Positions 47,828 to 55,232 of a stretch of 55,232 bases of DNA are shown in pieces. The position numbers and the translations under genes were made by a program. The DNA is from a virus. The DNA lies in the IMG/VR virus record IMGVR_UViG_3300021963_000158, positions 1 to 55,232 of that record, one strand, 5' to 3'. The notes under the pieces are model-generated. The model searched no databases. It was not told where the DNA came from and saw only the letters and a list, made by a program, of their open reading frames with translations. Within the stretch, counting starts at the first letter, position 1; each line of letters opens with the position of its first letter.

Positions 47828-50800
47828 TTAAGTCGATGCGATTTGTAAGGCACCAATATCGCCAGGATTGTACAATGCAATTGGGATATAGATGAACTCT
47901 ACATCACGCATTGGTTCAATCGCTACGTCAACATATAGTTGTTTATTAGCAATTGTAGCACTAGTATTATTACTTGTGTCACAGATAACCAAGAAGTCGT
48001 AAACACCTCTCTTAGCTAATATATCGTTTAATGCACCTTCAATTTGACGTGCAATACTTGTACGTGTAATTGTATCATTTGGCTCAAACAAGTAACCATG
48101 TGATATACTACGGAAGATTGTTCTTAGATAGTTTTCTAAACGAACAACGTTGATACTATCACGTGAGCTTGTAGTAGCTGAACGAGTCTGCTGACCCCAA
48201 ACAACAATACCTGTGCCAGGCAATTGTGTTAAAGGATTAATCTTTAAAGGATACAATGCATCACGTAGACCCTGATTAATACCATTGTGTATAAACGAAC
48301 CACTATTTGCATCAATGTAGCCAATGTTGTTCATGTTGCTTACCAGGCCGCGGTTAACACCAGCTGGTGCAAACCATGGATAGCTAACTTGGTCACTGTA
48401 CAAGAATGTACGTAATGCGGCATGGCTAGCAGGAACCACTACGCTGTTGCCAGCTAAGTCGTTTGTTAAACCAGCTGGATAGTAAATTCCGGTATATGGA
48501 TCACTTGCAGCTACACCAGGTAGACCTGTGCCGTCTGCGTTATTAACCCAATTGCTGATTGCAACTGCATTTGGTGTCAATGTCATTGGTGTGTCACCAA
48601 TGATGAAACCTGTATTACTGCGGTTGTTGTTTAAGTTAATTAAGTTACTTGTAACTTCTGAATAACCTGGGCAAACTAACAAGTTGAAGTTGTAAATATC
48701 TTCAAGTACATCAGTATTACTATCAATTGCGCTTGCCATTGCAGCCACAACAATTGCTCGTTGTGCTGCTTTTCCAGCATTCATTGCACCATTTGCATTT
48801 AATCCACTTACTGTAACCCATGAGTCTTTGACTGCCGGTAGACTAGAGCTTGCACCAGGGACTGTTGGCAATGTTGATGACGGATATGAAGTTAAATTAA
48901 ACTTGTCTGCTACAAATTGCTTAACGCTGTAACCACTGCGGCGTAGGTTAAACAACAATGTACCACGTGGATACAAGCGATAGTCGGGTGCATCTTGATC
49001 AATGTAATTGCTGATTAGCAAATCGGTGATTGTTGGTAAGTTACCAGTGATAACGTCGGTTGTACCATTGGTATCCCACCGTGCATCAGCAAATACAATA
49101 CCGTTGCTTGATGTGTGGTCTGTATTATCAATTTGGATCCAAGCACTACCATTCCAACGTCTTAATGCTGGGAAGTTTACTAGATCAGAAACATCCAACC
49201 ACAGATCGCCTGCTGCCAACGAATCTCCATTTGTTTGTGCAACTGGTGCTGTGCCTGCGCTAACAATAACTCCGTTTGCATCAGTATTACCTAAGTCATA
49301 CCCGCGGACATCACTAGTAACGTTTTGGTAACCTTTCCACCCGTTGTTGTTGATCATAATATCAACTTCAGTTGGTGTGCTGTAATACCAGTAAGTACCT
49401 GTTGCAGGAGCGGTATAAGGCTCGCTAACTTGATACTTAACCATATCTGTAATATGATCCCAGTTGTTAATTGACACTTTACCCAATGCTGCATTAATAT
49501 CTAAATTGCTACCAACACCGGCAATAAACTTAGCATCAACAGTTGGAGTTCCAACTGTATTACGTATTGTAATATCGCCACCAGCAGCATGAATAAAGCT
49601 GATGCTACCGTAAGGGCCGTCATCTGGATTAAATCTAGCTGATACATAAGGAATACCTGCGGCTAAAACTGCGGCAACAAATGACTGCGGAGTCTGCGAC
49701 CCTGTACCAGAAATAATAACTGTTGTAGTTGTAGTAGCTAAAATTCCAGGTGTACTAGAAATAATTATAAATGCGTCATCTGGCGTAAACGGTGTGTTTG
49801 ATGCCAATTGACCTCCGGTACCAACTGTTACTGTTGAGTTTGATTGTGCAATAAAGTTTATTCCATTTGCAGTTTGGTCTCTAGAACTGTATACCGCAAC
49901 CACTTGTCCGTGGGTAATATTAATGCCGCCACCCGTTGTATCCAATGCATAAATTGCATCAGTTTCCGAATAATACAACGGGGCATTTTTTGTTACCCAA
50001 GAATCTGTAATTGCGTCGTACTCTTTAAATACTGCGTTAAATCCGCCACCAGTGTTGGTTGTTTTCCACCATACACTACCCGTTGGGCGCGGCTCGTCAT
50101 CAGTGGCAAACCAGCCGCCTGTTGGAGTCTGAGCGTATGTGCCATAAAAGAAGTAAGGAGTATAGTAAGTACCTTCGTCGGCGCCAGCGGCTTCCAATGG
50201 CGAATGGGTACCGTCAACAATAATCATTTTACCATCAACAGTTACACCGTTACTTGTAGCATCACTAGTTGCATAAATTGTTAGATGTCCATCAACTGTA
50301 GAAGCTGCAATACCAGTAATGTTTGCACCGTTGATATAATCAGCAATGGTACTAATATCTAAGGTTCCTTCAGATGGTAATGTAACTTCATCGCCATTAA
50401 TAGTTAGTGTACTATTGTTAGTAATGACTGCGCTAACTTCTGTGCCTGTAATTACAGGAATTGCATTCTGCCACTCTGTAGAACCAACTTCAACCCAAAC
50501 GTTTGCACCCGGTCCACCTACATCTGCAGGTAATGCACGAGCATCAGTTTTGTAGTACAAACGAATTTGTTCTGGTGCTACACCCGCTGCAGTCACTAAC
50601 ACTAATGCAAATTCACCAGGGCTACCAATGGAGTTAATTGGTTTAAACACATCGTATGGATAGCTATTGTCGTTAATTACGTATGTGCTGTCAGTAATTA
50701 AAGTAGGCGAAATATGTGAGAACGAGCTTGTTGCGCTGTCTAACATATATAAACCAAATTCGGTGGCATCAATGTCTAACCAGTAAGTGCTGTCCTCTGG

Positions 50801-51181
50801 ACTGCCAACTGGACGAATAGATGTCCCTGTTAGTTGTGCTAAGTCGATATCAGCACGAATTGCATACATCTGGTTTGATACACCTAGTGCGCTATAAGCT
50901 GCCAATAACCCATATTCGTTCAATTCGCTACCGTTCACTGGGGTACCAGTTGCACTCAATTGGAATTTTGGTGTTCCGAGTGCAGTAACTAATTCACGCT
51001 GACTTGTAAAAGACTGTAGCTTTCCTGCGTTAGCTTTGCTTGTACCGGTTGCGGCTGCATTATTATAGGTTTTGTCTTGGGCAGTTGCCAATACAACTAG
51101 TGGGACTGAGCCAACGTTGCTGTTAACATATTGGCTTTGATCATTTATGGAAATCTGAATTCCTGGAGAAACTAGTGCCAT
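47828..51181 (-). CDS. Tail sheath protein gp18, extended
   Basis: 1117 residues, far longer than T4 gp18 (659). The N-terminus (VSPGIQISINDQSQYVNSNV) and the C-terminal contraction core (VVWGQQTRSATTSSRDSINV, FRSISHGYLFEPNDTITRTS, DVAIEPMRDVEFIYIPIALY) are those of sheath proteins; residues about 150-700 are variable beta-rich insertions, probably surface domains. It contracts to drive the tube through the envelope. A CTAAATAT late-type box lies about 30 nt before the ATG, with AAAGGAAA. Confidence 0.95.
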   Translation of the reverse strand: MALVSPGIQISINDQSQYVNSNVGSVPLVVLATAQDKTYNNAAATGTSKANAGKLQSFTSQRELVTALGTPKFQLSATGTPVNGSELNEYGLLAAYSALGVSNQMYAIRADIDLAQLTGTSIRPVGSPEDSTYWLDIDATEFGLYMLDSATSSFSHISPTLITDSTYVINDNSYPYDVFKPINSIGSPGEFALVLVTAAGVAPEQIRLYYKTDARALPADVGGPGANVWVEVGSTEWQNAIPVITGTEVSAVITNNSTLTINGDEVTLPSEGTLDISTIADYINGANITGIAASTVDGHLTIYATSDATSNGVTVDGKMIIVDGTHSPLEAAGADEGTYYTPYFFYGTYAQTPTGGWFATDDEPRPTGSVWWKTTNTGGGFNAVFKEYDAITDSWVTKNAPLYYSETDAIYALDTTGGGINITHGQVVAVYSSRDQTANGINFIAQSNSTVTVGTGGQLASNTPFTPDDAFIIISSTPGILATTTTTVIISGTGSQTPQSFVAAVLAAGIPYVSARFNPDDGPYGSISFIHAAGGDITIRNTVGTPTVDAKFIAGVGSNLDINAALGKVSINNWDHITDMVKYQVSEPYTAPATGTYWYYSTPTEVDIMINNNGWKGYQNVTSDVRGYDLGNTDANGVIVSAGTAPVAQTNGDSLAAGDLWLDVSDLVNFPALRRWNGSAWIQIDNTDHTSSNGIVFADARWDTNGTTDVITGNLPTITDLLISNYIDQDAPDYRLYPRGTLLFNLRRSGYSVKQFVADKFNLTSYPSSTLPTVPGASSSLPAVKDSWVTVSGLNANGAMNAGKAAQRAIVVAAMASAIDSNTDVLEDIYNFNLLVCPGYSEVTSNLINLNNNRSNTGFIIGDTPMTLTPNAVAISNWVNNADGTGLPGVAASDPYTGIYYPAGLTNDLAGNSVVVPASHAALRTFLYSDQVSYPWFAPAGVNRGLVSNMNNIGYIDANSGSFIHNGINQGLRDALYPLKINPLTQLPGTGIVVWGQQTRSATTSSRDSINVVRLENYLRTIFRSISHGYLFEPNDTITRTSIARQIEGALNDILAKRGVYDFLVICDTSNNTSATIANKQLYVDVAIEPMRDVEFIYIPIALYNPGDIGALQIAST

Positions 51182-51211
51182 GGTTATTTTCCTTTATAAT
51201 ACATGTTATCA

Positions 51212-51219
51212 ATATTTAG
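51212..51219 (-). promoter_or_regulatory. Late-type promoter CTAAATAT of gp18
   Basis: CTAAATAT about 30 nt upstream of the gp18 ATG, leaving room for the AAAGGAAA ribosome site; unlike other late genes here the leader is normal. Confidence 0.5.
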
Positions 51220-51271
51220 TTATAACGACAAAAAAATGGTGGCTATACTGCCCTTAATTAAGGTTTATGTG

Positions 51272-51278
51272 TTAAATA
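51272..51278 (+). promoter_or_regulatory. Late-type promoter TTAAATA, plus strand
   Basis: TTAAATA, then CACT, then ATG at 51283; leaderless transcript predicted. Confidence 0.5.
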
Positions 51279-51282
51279 CACT

Positions 51283-51636
51283 ATGAACACAAGAAAACTT
51301 TGTCCTACTTGCAATCAGCGCCCCGTTGCAATCAATTGCATTAAAGAAGGGCGTACATACTATCGACAAGTCTGCGATGCATGCGCCAGAGCAGGAAAGA
51401 AACTTAAACCCAAACCACCGGCATGGGCACAAAGTGGTTACATAAAAAAACCACAATGCGAACGTTGTGGTTTTAAAGCCAAGTATCCTGCAGAACAGAT
51501 TGGTGTGTTCTATGTTGATGGTAATTTAAAAAATAATAACTGGCTTAATTTAAAAACAGTTTGTTTAAACTGTCAACAGGAAATTTATAAATCAAGGTTA
51601 CCATGGAAGCCGGCACCTATTGTGCCAGACTTTTAA
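51283..51636 (+). CDS. Zinc-ribbon protein with degenerate HNH-like fold
   Basis: 117 residues. Four CxxC pairs: CPTC (8-11), CDAC (31-34), CERC (59-62) and CLNC (92-95). VFYVDGNLKNNNWLNLKTVC aligns with HNH consensus HHIDGNxxNNxxxNLxxLC, but the catalytic His is Tyr and the last His is Gln, so it is likely an inactive DNA-binding relative. Plus strand, convergent with the dNMP kinase gene (20 bp overlap). Similar small proteins occur in cyanophages. Confidence 0.65.
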   Translation: MNTRKLCPTCNQRPVAINCIKEGRTYYRQVCDACARAGKKLKPKPPAWAQSGYIKKPQCERCGFKAKYPAEQIGVFYVDGNLKNNNWLNLKTVCLNCQQEIYKSRLPWKPAPIVPDF

Positions 51637-52231
51637 GTTGCTTGTATAAGTTCTCAATGCTACCATTGTTATCTACAATAGCATCAAATTGAGTACCTGC
51701 CCAGGAGTATTCGCTGGCATGTATATTTTCTTTTTCTAGCCAGGTTTGGGCTTTCATATCACCTTTATTAGCTTGTTCAGCAATACTATACCAATGCGGC
51801 GTAATACCACGTTGGACCCAAACAACTGTGGCGCCTTGTTGTTTTAGTCCCGTAATTTCGTTAGGGAAACGACAATCACTGATAACAATGCTGTCTTTGG
51901 CTGTACGCAGTTTGTTTTCTAAACTAGCAATCCATATATCATCGTGGAAGTGCTGTCGTAGTACGTTTGTGCCCCAATGCTGTAAAACATATCGAGGAGT
52001 CAAGTGTGGGATATTCAGTCTTGTGGCCCACCATTCGTCAACTTGCTCACGCCATTGCCTACTAGTTTGAGTGCGGCCCTCAAGCAGGTCTCTATCCCAG
52101 CCAAATACATTGGCTACTGCATCTTTTAATGTAGATGCAAAACTCTCTCGTTTAAAGTTATGAAAGTTACAAAGATAGTCTGCGGCTGTATCTTTGCCGC
52201 TGCCAATCAAACCACAAATACCAATGATCAT
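51617..52231 (-). CDS. Deoxynucleoside monophosphate kinase (gp1-like)
   Basis: 204 residues. P-loop GLIGSGKDT (7-15), the Arg-rich QTSRQWREQVDEWWA region, IVISDCRFPNEI (near 116-127, the DxRFxNE motif of this family) and VVWVQR. It phosphorylates dNMPs for phage DNA synthesis, as T4 gp1 does. Terminated or preceded by a strong hairpin at 52232-52255. Confidence 0.88.
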   Translation of the reverse strand: MIIGICGLIGSGKDTAADYLCNFHNFKRESFASTLKDAVANVFGWDRDLLEGRTQTSRQWREQVDEWWATRLNIPHLTPRYVLQHWGTNVLRQHFHDDIWIASLENKLRTAKDSIVISDCRFPNEITGLKQQGATVVWVQRGITPHWYSIAEQANKGDMKAQTWLEKENIHASEYSWAGTQFDAIVDNNGSIENLYKQLKSLAQ

Positions 52232-52255
52232 AAAAAAATGCCCCTTAGGGGCATT
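52232..52255 (-). terminator. Terminator after neck gene gp13
   Basis: Stem AATGCCCC/GGGGCATT (52237-52244 with 52248-52255), loop TAA, followed by TTTTTT on the minus strand. It overlaps the promoter/start region of the dNMP kinase gene. Confidence 0.8.
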
Positions 52256-52261
52256 ATAGCA

Positions 52262-53176
52262 TTAACCTGTTATCCAGGTCAACGGTTGACTACCATCAAC
52301 AAAGGTTTTTAAATCCTCTTCTAGCTTGAGCATTTCTTCTTTGGCTTCTGCTACCATTCCTGCGCCATTCAAACTTGCTCCGCCTTGTGGGCCAGCAATT
52401 TGACTAAACTTGCTATATGCTTGCCCCAACAGCATCTTAGAGAAGCTGTAAGCATATTCTTGTATCCATGGAAACGACTGTACATCATTTAGAATCATCT
52501 GGTCGGGCTTGGAGTTGAACAGCCACAATATAATAGATTCTTGTTGAGCCAGATTTGGGTTTACGCCCTGGAATGGCATTTTACGCATTATTGTTAGTTT
52601 TTTGGTAGTAGGATTAAACGTAAAATTCATGTAACCACCAAACATTTTCATTGTTAGCTTTTGATAATCAACAAACAACTCATAGTTTGTTAACCCGCCT
52701 ACACGGCCTGCAACCAACATGTAAGTGTTTAAGTATCCACTTGCAAAAGGTTCAAATTGGCTTGCTGATGTACCTGTTACACTACCAATGCCACGTCGGA
52801 AAATTTGGCGCACACTTTGCACTTCTTTAGGGAGAATGTACTCTTGTGTTTCTGGTAGTAACACCATACTTGCATAGCTTTCTTCCACAGCGTTTTGAGC
52901 ACGTTGACGGTACTTAACTAGGGCCTGTTTAATAGCCATTTCATAGTGTTCCTTCTCTAGCTCAACATCCACAATACCGTCACCCAACCGCATACGCACA
53001 TAGTCTGTGATCTCGGCTCTTTGTGCATTTGCTGTTTCTAGCACACTTCCATCAAAGGCAATATGACTTGCAGATTGAGTACCTAACTCAGGGTCAAACA
53101 GATTTCCTGTTTGAATGTGGTTTTGTGCATCAAAGCCTGTTTCGGCTGTGGGCGTATTTGGATATGGAGTAGACAT
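52262..53176 (-). CDS. Neck protein gp13-like
   Basis: 304 residues. RMRLGDGIVDVELEKEHYEM (62-81) and the C-terminal WIQEYAYSFSKMLLGQAYSK followed by GPQGGASLNGAGMVAEAKEE match the plan of T4 gp13 ([45 protein letters not shown]). It connects head and tail. A clear late promoter TATAAATA lies 20 nt upstream, with TAGGAA as ribosome site. Confidence 0.8.
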   Translation of the reverse strand: MSTPYPNTPTAETGFDAQNHIQTGNLFDPELGTQSASHIAFDGSVLETANAQRAEITDYVRMRLGDGIVDVELEKEHYEMAIKQALVKYRQRAQNAVEESYASMVLLPETQEYILPKEVQSVRQIFRRGIGSVTGTSASQFEPFASGYLNTYMLVAGRVGGLTNYELFVDYQKLTMKMFGGYMNFTFNPTTKKLTIMRKMPFQGVNPNLAQQESIILWLFNSKPDQMILNDVQSFPWIQEYAYSFSKMLLGQAYSKFSQIAGPQGGASLNGAGMVAEAKEEMLKLEEDLKTFVDGSQPLTWITG

Positions 53177-53195
53177 TATAGGTTCCTATGTACAG

Positions 53196-53203
53196 TATTT
53201 ATA
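53196..53203 (-). promoter_or_regulatory. Late promoter TATAAATA of gp13
   Basis: Perfect TATAAATA, followed by CTG; the start is about 12-13 nt before a normal ribosome site. Best match to the T4 late consensus in the structural region. Confidence 0.75.
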
Positions 53204-53219
53204 ACTGCACATAAGAACG

Positions 53220-54395
53220 TTATGCCGTTTTAAGTAACACAATATCTGCGTTAATGCGGCCGGTCAGGCGTGTCTCTGTGGATTTGATATCCTCAATAAA
53301 TTTGCGTAATGCAATCTTACCTGCTTTAGCAAATTCTTTGAGTTTTTCCTCAGGCTTACGTAGTGTTTTACACACCGACTTAGCTTCATCAAACCCAATG
53401 ATTGTTGTACCCTTAACATTTAAGGGACCTTTGAGAGCATCTGCAACATACTTGCCTAACTTACGTGACTTGGTGTTGTAGATCCACAGCTCTTGTGCAT
53501 TAATGATGTCAGCAGGGTTAATGCTAATGATCTTTAATGTTTTATCTTCTTTGGCATACTTGAGCTTGGCTACTACTTTTTCCTTACTCACTGCACGTGG
53601 GGCACGGATTTTCTTAGTGGCCTTTTTAACGCCTCTATACTGCTCAATATCGGATAGAATCTTATCCATAAACGTAAAAAGACGCTTGAAATCTGCGGCT
53701 TTGTAGTGCTTGTATCCTTCCACTACCTGTGCATCCACTTTCTCAAATGCTTGCTTTAATTCATCAAACCTACGTTGGTAGACTGCTTCATATTTGCTAA
53801 GTTGACTTTGTGGTACATTGTTTGCTACCAAAAAGTCGTAGACTTTAAAAGTGTACTTTGGGTCAGCAACTATTTGATCGTAGTGCCCTTCTAACTCGCC
53901 AATTGTCTCGCTGGTCTTTTCGTTTAAGCGATCTTGGATAGTAGGCACGTAGGCTTTAACCTTTTCTGTGGCTATTTCCTCAACAGCCTCGGGCTCTGCG
54001 TCACCAATTGCGGTGGCAATTGAATCCTTTAAGAACTGTACATGGCGTCCTCGGAACGGCATACCTTGACGATGTGCCATAACCAAACTGCAGGCTGTCA
54101 TACTCATTGAGCGGTCGGGGCTACGGATAAATGCCGTAATGTCGGACTTGGTAAAGTCCTTTTCTTGTTTTTGCATCCACTCTACCACATACTTTTTACA
54201 ATCTTTTTGACTGTAATAATAATTGTAATAGTAAAAGCTCTTGCGGAGCATGTTGTCAAACTTGGCATCGTCCCAGGACGTGGCCAGCTCTGTGTTCCAC
54301 TCGGGCTCGGAGCCTGTGTACTTCTCATCTGCAAATCCAACATTGCGTGTTTTTGCAACTTTGGTCTTAATTTTAATTCCTGCTACTGTAGCCAT
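53220..54395 (-). CDS. Unknown protein, 391 residues
   Basis: Charged, helical protein with a Tyr-rich early patch (KSFYYYNYYYSQKDCKKYVV, 53-72) and a Lys-rich linker (KKATKKIRAPRAVSKEK near 254-270). The C-terminal third has strands (TLKIISINPADI, ELWIYNTKSRKLGKYVADAL). I recognise no family. It is the gene after gp13 in the transcript order reversed, coupled by TAATG to a small early gene upstream. It could be a structural or nucleic-acid protein. Confidence 0.55.
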   Translation of the reverse strand: MATVAGIKIKTKVAKTRNVGFADEKYTGSEPEWNTELATSWDDAKFDNMLRKSFYYYNYYYSQKDCKKYVVEWMQKQEKDFTKSDITAFIRSPDRSMSMTACSLVMAHRQGMPFRGRHVQFLKDSIATAIGDAEPEAVEEIATEKVKAYVPTIQDRLNEKTSETIGELEGHYDQIVADPKYTFKVYDFLVANNVPQSQLSKYEAVYQRRFDELKQAFEKVDAQVVEGYKHYKAADFKRLFTFMDKILSDIEQYRGVKKATKKIRAPRAVSKEKVVAKLKYAKEDKTLKIISINPADIINAQELWIYNTKSRKLGKYVADALKGPLNVKGTTIIGFDEAKSVCKTLRKPEEKLKEFAKAGKIALRKFIEDIKSTETRLTGRINADIVLLKTA

Positions 54396-54622
54396 TACAT
54401 TCTCTCCTTTTTCACTCTGCCAATGCGGCTTGCTTTATTCCAATCATAGGCAACGCCATCTGGGCACTTGCCGTCCTTAACTGAGTCCACTCCAAACATG
54501 CCAACAATCTCAAATTCACTGCCTTTAATTGTAACAAACACATTTAGTGTTTTGGCATAGGCCATTGCTAAATTTAAAGTACTAAAATTTGTCTCGTTGT
54601 TGTTTGCTATTACTTTGAACAT
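54395..54622 (-). CDS. Hypothetical protein, 75 residues, probable leaderless mRNA
   Basis: From ATG 54622 (MFKVIANNNETNFSTLNLAM); the upstream part of the frame lies in its own promoter. Strand-rich first half, then GKCPDGVAYDWNKASR. No family recognised. TATAAT is 6 nt before the ATG, so no leader is expected. Its stop shares bases with the start of the 391-residue gene. Confidence 0.65.
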   Translation of the reverse strand: MFKVIANNNETNFSTLNLAMAYAKTLNVFVTIKGSEFEIVGMFGVDSVKDGKCPDGVAYDWNKASRIGRVKKERM

Positions 54623-54628
54623 AGATGT

Positions 54629-54657
54629 ATTATAGCACACTACCCATTTAGGGTCAA
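54629..54657 (-). promoter_or_regulatory. Early promoter TTGACC-17-TATAAT
   Basis: TTGACC (54652-54657), 17-bp spacer, TATAAT (54629-54634), 6 nt, ATG at 54622. Confidence 0.8.
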
Positions 54658-54658
54658 G

Positions 54659-54907
54659 TCAGTACAAAAGTGCGGCAAACATAGCCCATTGTTCAAAATT
54701 AGTTATATTTTCTTGTAGCTTCTGCTCTAATTCTGTATACTTATGTGTTACTTTTTGGTAACGTCGGCATTCTACCAATTCTTTGCTCATTTCTGTGTGT
54801 ACGGACTTGCAGGTTGTGTACATCTTAAACAGTTGGCTACGGGCCCGCATGTCTTTGGTAGTTCGTACCAAAAGTAACAGTTCTTCTAGCTTAGATTCGT
54901 AGTCCAT
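54659..54907 (-). CDS. Hypothetical coiled-coil protein, 82 residues, probable leaderless mRNA
   Basis: From ATG 54907 (MDYESKLEELLLLVRTTKDM). Mostly helical with heptad-like Leu spacing and cysteines at CKS and ECRR. A longer reading (starting MIFIVQYS) would begin upstream of the promoter and cannot be translated from it. No family recognised. Confidence 0.65.
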   Translation of the reverse strand: MDYESKLEELLLLVRTTKDMRARSQLFKMYTTCKSVHTEMSKELVECRRYQKVTHKYTELEQKLQENITNFEQWAMFAALLY

Positions 54908-54912
54908 GCTGT

Positions 54913-54941
54913 ATTGTACTATAAAAATCATTATGGGTCAA
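54913..54941 (-). promoter_or_regulatory. Early promoter TTGACC-17-TACAAT
   Basis: TTGACC (54936-54941), 17-bp spacer, TACAAT (54913-54918), 5 nt, ATG at 54907. It stands back to back with a late promoter on the plus strand. Confidence 0.75.
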
Positions 54942-54944
54942 GTC

Positions 54945-54952
54945 CATAAATA
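54945..54952 (+). promoter_or_regulatory. Late-type promoter CATAAATA, plus strand
   Basis: CATAAATA, 20 nt before ATG 54973, with AGGGA between as ribosome site. Confidence 0.55.
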
Positions 54953-54972
54953 CTACAATATTAGGGACAATT

Positions 54973-55232
54973 ATGGCACGGTTAAGCCTTTGGAAAGACG
55001 GTAAACACAGCAACGATTACAAGTTTATGGATAGACGCATATCCGAAATGTTTACCATTGGCGGTACAGGCATATTGGTTAACAAGTATCTTGGGCCAAT
55101 TGCACAAGGTACACAGGTTGCTACTAGTGCCGCACAAACTTCAACTACTGCTCCATTAATTTTTAGTAACACAAATGGTATCAATTTAAATGATTTTGTG
55201 TTTGGGGATAACGTTCCTGCTAACACTACTGT
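54973..55232 (+). CDS. Virion structural protein, N-terminal part (runs off the window)
   Basis: 86 codons are present. The start MARLSLWKDGKHSNDYKFMD and the following RRISEMFTIGGTGILVNKYL, then GPIAQG, recall a conserved T4-like protein of aquatic phages (SxxYKFxDxRIxExFxIGGTxxxxxKYLGP) annotated as structural; I cannot name the exact component. Plus strand, late promoter and ribosome site support a late gene continuing beyond the window. Confidence 0.65.
   Translation, partial: MARLSLWKDGKHSNDYKFMDRRISEMFTIGGTGILVNKYLGPIAQGTQVATSAAQTSTTAPLIFSNTNGINLNDFVFGDNVPANTT

Noticed and set aside
49844-50284. 146-codon plus-strand frame inside the sheath gene
   Set aside because: Antisense shadow of gp18, cysteine-rich composition without pattern.

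Overview
This window looks like part of the genome of a large T4-like (straight-tailed, contractile) bacteriophage. Evidence: a T4-type set of terminase (gp16, gp17), tail sheath and tail tube (gp18, gp19), neck (gp13), head completion (gp4), dNMP kinase (gp1-type), ssDNA-binding protein (gp32) and recombination proteins (UvsX, UvsY), together with TATAAATA-type late promoters. Nearly everything lies on the minus strand; only five genes (15934, 19395, 39547, 51283, 54973) lie on the plus strand. The encoded GroEL reads like a betaproteobacterial one. With the Pho-box-controlled pstS, this suggests a phage of freshwater Betaproteobacteria; that host call is an inference.

Layout, left to right. 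1-5.9 kb: N-terminal part of a helicase, an AAA ATPase, two small early genes, pstS with a Pho box, groEL-groES. 5.9-10 kb: surface-sugar cassette (DUF5672, GT9, GT-like, GT17, methyltransferase). 10-19.7 kb: small metabolic and regulatory genes (dCMP deaminase, acetyltransferase-like, an RNA polymerase omega-like protein, histone H1-like protein, GIY-YIG nuclease, two SGNH esterase-like proteins, metallophosphoesterase, P-loop kinase, tyrosine phosphatase, double methyltransferase, QueC-like protein) interleaved with tRNA genes. 19.8-21.8 kb: dense tRNA array with structured RNAs and a leader. 21.9-24.9 kb: a radical SAM enzyme translationally coupled to a DUF4214-like protein, an odd class II tRNA with a CAU anticodon, and an HNH nuclease. 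25-36.3 kb: a possible packaged protein, a nucleotidyltransferase-cupin fusion, UvsY, UvsX, two adenylate-forming (ANL) enzymes, two more radical SAM enzymes, a sulfotransferase and gp32. 36.4-55.2 kb: packaging, internal head and tail genes.

I find 26 tRNA genes covering all 20 amino acids. In front of them, on the minus strand, a strong promoter (TTGACA-17-TATAAT) drives a probably leaderless 46-codon ORF (21629-21769) that contains every one of the 20 amino acids. Its 3' part can pair with the upstream arm of an intrinsic terminator lying before the tRNA array. This has the layout of a ribosome-controlled transcription attenuator that would sense general aminoacyl-tRNA shortage and release expression of a full tRNA set. 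I consider it the most interesting candidate system here. Also notable: a tRNA-Phe with no D-arm, two large structured RNA elements each ending about 10 nt before a tRNA, late promoters set 4-5 nt from start codons (leaderless late mRNAs), several small proteins with T4-like capsid-targeting N-termini, and the radical SAM/ANL cluster around uvsX. All calls are from reading the sequence only; no database search was run.
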